From: an uncultured Pseudomonadota bacterium
GTDB taxonomy: Bacteria > Pseudomonadota > Gammaproteobacteria > Methylococcales > Methylomonadaceae
DNA length: 37,333 nucleotides
Assembly: GCA_903876445.1 (NCBI GenBank)
Contig: CAIQZX010000190.1
Span: forward strand, 1 to 37,333
Reading direction: 5' to 3'
Of this stretch, positions 37,158 to 37,333 are shown in pieces (position 1 is the first letter of the stretch; the number at the start of each line of letters is the position of its first letter). The position numbers were made by a program, and so were the translations under genes. Under the pieces are notes generated by a model. It had not been told where the DNA came from. It did not search any database and saw only the letters and a list, made by a program, of their open reading frames with translations.

Positions 37158-37333
37158 ATGTGTGAAAAGCAAACCTATTTGCAATCTAAACCGATCATAG
37201 TTAGATTGTGCAACCAATTTGAGGCGGCAGGTTCTGTCGTGACTGTAAAGCGTTCCCCATCTTCTAAACGGGTCAAAGCTCGTGGAGATGCGAAAGGAGC
37301 TGATATTCTCAGTTCGGGTCAGTCGAAGCCACC
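37158..37333 (+). CDS. Partial open reading frame of unknown function at the window edge
   Basis: An ATG at 37158, with AGAGG about 8 bases upstream, opens a frame of at least 58 codons that is still open at the end of the window. The product starts MCEKQTYLQSKPIIVRLCNQ and ends in a basic, serine-rich stretch, SSKRVKARGDAKGADILSSG. I do not recognise a domain. Local base composition is richer in G and C than the neighbouring genes. The last part has the feel of the 3' tail of a tnpB-type gene, but this is only an impression; it may also be a chance frame. Confidence 0.3.
   Translation, partial: MCEKQTYLQSKPIIVRLCNQFEAAGSVVTVKRSPSSKRVKARGDAKGADILSSGQSKP

Overview
The window is an A/T-rich bacterial chromosome segment. 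It carries one long ribosomal-protein superoperon and a series of housekeeping and accessory genes. The evidence points to a gammaproteobacterium: tuf-S10-spc-alpha gene order, a dnaJ-dapB pair, two-subunit glycyl-tRNA synthetase (glyQ/glyS) followed by gmhB and plsC, type IV pilus genes, exonuclease I, and tRNAs with encoded CCA. A sulfur- or methane-oxidising lineage would fit the base composition and the heme-type hybrid kinase, but I cannot fix genus or order from the sequence alone.

Bases 1-13561, all on +, hold the 3' end of tuf, then rpsJ-rplC-rplD-rplW-rplB-rpsS-rplV-rpsC-rplP-rpmC-rpsQ, then rplN-rplX-rplE-rpsN-rpsH-rplF-rplR-rpsE-rpmD-rplO-secY-rpmJ, then rpsM-rpsK-rpsD-rpoA-rplQ. 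Spacing is tight throughout. rpsJ starts 5 bases after tuf, so the usual S10 leader has no room. A strong extended -10 promoter precedes rpsM. Small hairpins cover the ribosome-binding sites of rpmJ and rpsM. A bidirectional hairpin terminator closes the block against dapB.

Bases 13627-17814 are on - and hold dapB, dnaJ (no dnaK nearby), a DUF3422 membrane protein, a DUF2892/YgaP-like small membrane protein and tadA. hisC (+) starts only 24 bases from tadA. Bases 18913-24617 (-) form a tightly packed six-gene run, read from high to low coordinate: a double-CDGSH iron-sulfur protein, a CYTH/triphosphate-tunnel protein, a PLP-dependent decarboxylase, pilC, pilD and exonuclease I (sbcB). Every junction overlaps or is 1 base apart. 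Divergent from this run is a 911-residue hybrid histidine kinase with a periplasmic CxxCH (heme c-type) sensor.

Bases 27592-33883 (-) form a second run: glyQ, glyS, a TonB-dependent receptor, gmhB, plsC. The receptor interrupts what is elsewhere a familiar glyQ-glyS-gmhB-plsC order. aroE (-) follows. The + strand then carries tRNA-Ala(GGC) and two identical tRNA-Glu(TTC) genes, then gcvH-dgkA and a PfkB-family kinase. The last 362 bases hold a strong hairpin and the start of an open reading frame that runs off the window. This end may be a mobile-element remnant.

I found no CRISPR array, defence island, prophage or complete insertion sequence. The parts most worth a second look are the heme-sensor kinase beside the CDGSH protein, the six-gene overlapping run, the receptor inside the glyQS cluster, the two Shine-Dalgarno hairpins, and the hairpin-plus-ORF at the right edge.
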